A stretch of DNA of 20,455 nucleotides, from the NCBI GenBank assembly GCA_003254885.1, contig QANT01001880.1:1-20455 (forward strand), given 5' to 3'. How positions within the stretch are numbered: position 1 is the stretch's first letter; every line of letters starts with the position of its first letter. Below, piece after piece: positions 17,976-20,455 of the stretch. The notes beneath the pieces were generated by a model. It made no database searches, was not told the DNA's origin, and saw nothing but the letters and a program-made list of their open reading frames with translations. The position numbers and the translations under genes are program-made. The DNA is from Purshia tridentata. Taxonomy: Eukaryota; Streptophyta; Magnoliopsida; Rosales; Rosaceae.

Positions 17976-18723
17976 TAAACATTAATTACATGCTAGAGGC
18001 TTTATCTTTATCTTAACAATGCATGAAAGTAACTAAGACATAAACAGAAAAATAAAAGGATAAAATAAATATATAAATTGCCAATCCATGTTCACAATAA
18101 TAATTAATTAATTAAAACAAACTTGAAAGCATGAAAAAGGAAGAAGAAGATCACAAGAAGGTCACTCCAATGGCAAGACCATGTGCGGCTAGGCTAGATA
18201 AGCCTCCTTATTGTCCACAAGGCTTGGGCAGCAAGGTGGGCGTCACTCCTCCTTGTCTTTGGCACTCTAAGAAAAACAACACTACCTCTTGGCTTGACAA
18301 CTTGAGATACTATCCTCTCTTTCTCTCTCCAAACTTACAAGAATATAAAAATTAGGCTAAGAACTAAAAACTAAAAGAAAAACTAATTTTGAAAAATAAC
18401 TCTTTCCCTCTTAAAATTTGTCTCTAAAATAATGAGGAAGAGGGTCCTTTATATAGGAGTGAGGAGGCAAGGTTTCCTTAGCCTACAAGGACTAGGATTT
18501 GTAGCAACATAAGAAAAGTAGAATTAGGGTTTCCCTTTATAGGCTTTTGACAAGGGGATCACTTAAGCCCACCTTGCCATGCGCCTCTCCTTGTGTGTGC
18601 CCTAGTGCATGCATGTCTCCTCAAGGCCCATTCCTCTTGTGTAGTTGGCTTGAGCCCATTGACTTTCAAGAAGCTTCTAGAAACTTTTGACTTTGACCAA
18701 ATATTCCTTGGCCCCACTAGGAA

Positions 18724-18970
18724 ACTTTGTCCAACTAGGGTTAGGTTTTCCTAGTCCAACTAGGATTAGGTTTTCCTAGTCCAACTAGGATTAGGTCTTC
18801 CTAGTCCAATTAAGATTTCTTTTTCCAATCCAACTTGGGTTTACCTTTCCTAGTCCCACTAGGATTTCTCATTTCTAGTCCTGGATATTGATGGTTCTCC
18901 TGGTTTGGCTAGGATTTCTTGTTTGAGTAGGATTTCAGCTTTCCTAGTTCCACCAGGATTTCTTCCGTTT
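18724..18970. repeat. 25-bp minisatellite with palindromic unit
   Basis: A unit of the type GTCCAACTAGGATTAGGTTT, then TCCTA, is repeated every 25 bases. The first three copies are close; about six more with changed spacing follow to 18970. CCTAGTCCAACTAGG within the unit is an inverted repeat (CCTAG..CTAGG), so each junction can form a small hairpin. Confidence 0.9.
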
Positions 18971-19144
18971 TCCTAGTTTGATTAGGAATTGTCCAATTTT
19001 GGCTTTTTCGGCTTCTTTCTTAAAAATTTCTTCATTTGACCAACAAGATACAGAAACAAAGCAAAAACACACCAAACGCCAACTTATAGTGCTCTAGGTT
19101 AGGGAATTAGCATATAAAAACATGCACAAATGCACAGTCAACAT

Positions 19145-20455
19145 TATGCTTGGATTAGCGTTCTAGACTTAAAGAAGCACATTTCGTGTTAAGATAGAAC
19201 AAAAATGTCGTTTCAGTGCATACTCAGTCTAACCTCATCCAAATTGCACAAAAACATGCCCGGTTGGCAAGAAAGAAATGACGAAGCACTTTCTACCATC
19301 TTGATTAGCATGCTAGCCCTAACGAACCACTTTAGGTGTCAGGAATGAACGAAAAAGTCATTTTGGTGCACATTCAGTACAGTTTGGTTAAAGTTGCACC
19401 AAAAAGTTATCGGTTGGCAGGAAAGACATGGGGGAGAACTTTCTTATGCTTGGATTAAAATTCTAGTCCTAAAGAAGCACATTTCATGTTAAGAAGGAAC
19501 GAAAACATCATTTCAGTGCATACCAGTCCAATTTCGTCCAACTTTCCCCCAAAACGTGGGTGGTTGGCAAAAAATTAGGCATGGGGAAGCACTTTCTCAT
19601 GCTTGGTTTAGCGTTCTAGTCCTTAAGAAGTACATTTTTTGTTCAGAACGCACAATAACATCATTTCGATGCATAGTCATTCTAATTTCATTTAAATTGC
19701 TTCAAAACATGCCAGTTGGCAATAAAGACATGAGGAAGCACCTTTTTTTGTTTGGATTAGTGTTGTTCTAGCTCGAATGAACAACTTTAGGTGTTAAGAA
19801 TGCACGAAAGGTCATTTCGGTGCACATTGTGTACAATTTGGTTGAAGTTTCACCAAATCGTCCTCGGTGGGCAAAAAGCACGCTCTCATGCTTGGATTAG
19901 CATTCTAGACCTCATTTCAGTGCATATTCAGTCTACTTTCGTCTGAATTGCATCAAAACATGTCTGGTTGGCAAGAAAGACATGAGGAGACACTTTCTCA
20001 TGTCGCGCGTAGCAGGCTAGCCCTGAAGAACCACTTTAGCTATTAAGGATGCACGAAAACATCATTTCGTTGCAGATTTAGTCCAAATTCATCCAAATTG
20101 CACCAAAACGTTCTCGATTGGCAAGAAAGAAGTGAGGAGGCACTTTCTCATGTCTCGATTAGTGTGCTAACCCTAAGGAAGCACTTTAGGTGTTAAGAAT
20201 GCACGAAAATGTCATTTCCGTGCACCTCCAATTTGATTAAAGTTACCCCAAAACATTCCTGGTTGGCGAGAAAGACACAGGGAAGCACTTTCTCATGTCT
20301 CGATTAGCGTTCTAGCCCTAAAGAACCACTTTAGGTGTAAAGAATGCACGAATACGTCATTTCAGTGCACATTGAGTCAAATTTGGTTTAACGTTGCACG
20401 AAAACGTGCTCGGTTGGCAGGAAAGACATGGGGAAGCACTTTCTCTTGTTTGGAT
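19145..20455. repeat. 150-bp tandem array, about nine units, open at right edge
   Basis: The anchor (G/A)(G/A)TTGGC occurs at 19262, 19412, 19562, 19714, 19866, 19966, 20116, 20261 and 20412. Spacings are 150, 150, 152, 152, 100, 150, 145 and 151. Each unit holds TTGGATTAGCGTTCTAG, CACTTTAGGTGTTAAGAATG, TCATTTCAGTGCA and AAGACATG..GAAGCACTTTCT. Two subtypes differ before the anchor: one has CAATTTGGTTAAAGTTGCACC, the other TTCGTCCAAATTGCA. One unit lacks about 50 bases. No coding sequence; the unit length is satellite-like. Confidence 0.95.

Larger units (their letters stand above)
17234..20455 (+). mobile_element. Large inserted element, probably LTR-type, open at right edge
   Basis: It begins TGTTGATATG at the point where MITE member 4 is cut. 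Near the start lie TTGCAAGTGCACGAATGG and GTCGATCCCACAGGGAA-type text, a phrase I know from ends of plant repeat families, probably LTR retrotransposons with long terminal or untranslated regions. A TATA-like CTTTATATAGG occurs at 18449. No gag or pol is in view. A 25-bp minisatellite and then a 150-bp tandem array follow. If this is an LTR it is over 3 kb; orientation and class are inference. Confidence 0.45.

Noticed and set aside
18131..18355. Plus-strand frame of 74 codons with a Lys/Glu start
   Set aside because: It lies inside the large element and has no domain, splice site or conservation that I can see.
19145..20455. CRISPR-like array
   Set aside because: Units are 150 bases, repeated along their whole length with no unique spacers, in plant nuclear DNA; this is a tandem satellite.
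1..20455. tRNA, rRNA or known microRNA genes
   Set aside because: No cloverleaf with A and B boxes or ribosomal motif was recognised; hairpins found are explained by inverted-repeat elements.

Overview
The window looks like AT-rich nuclear DNA of a flowering plant, most likely a eudicot. The signs are a Ty1/copia retrotransposon primed by plant initiator tRNA-Met, GT..AG intron borders, many foldback/MITE elements, a hAT element with the typical plant CAGGGACGG terminus and a long (CT)n tract. Some terminal motifs remind me of tree genomes such as Rosaceae, but I cannot fix the family. There is no bacterial gene organisation, no CRISPR array and no tRNA or rRNA gene that I can see.

Layout. 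1-520: possible 5' part of a plus-strand gene, with an exon-like block ending at a GTAAGT donor (490). 521-5219: an almost full-length Ty1/copia element on the minus strand with two ~333 bp LTRs, a 5-bp target duplication, PBS and polypurine tract. Its gag-PR-INT-RT-RNaseH reading frame is broken many times and key residues are lost. It may sit in an intron of the plus-strand gene, because the next exon-like block (5364-5475) continues the frame. 6313-7143: two phase-compatible minus-strand exons encoding a charged coiled-coil C-terminus; 7974-8331 may hold the promoter, (GA)n leader and start-codon exon of the same gene. 8400-10900: mostly noncoding DNA with small duplications, including an exact-length 94-bp tandem pair. 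10927-11472: a nonautonomous hAT element. 12286-12620: broken C-terminal coding fragment with peptide repeats. 12678-15010: palindromic and repeated elements and a weak gene candidate. 15140-17233: four members of one foldback MITE family with 9-bp target duplications, the last interrupted by a large insertion. 17234-20455: the start of a large, probably LTR-type element, with a 25-bp minisatellite and then a 150-bp tandem array running off the right edge.

The genes do not form a pathway. The window is best read as a gene-poor plant region shaped by nested transposon insertion, with one or two plausible host gene fragments. Two single N bases (13371-13372 and 17940) fall exactly at breaks in repeat structure and probably mark assembly joins. 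All comparisons here were made by eye.
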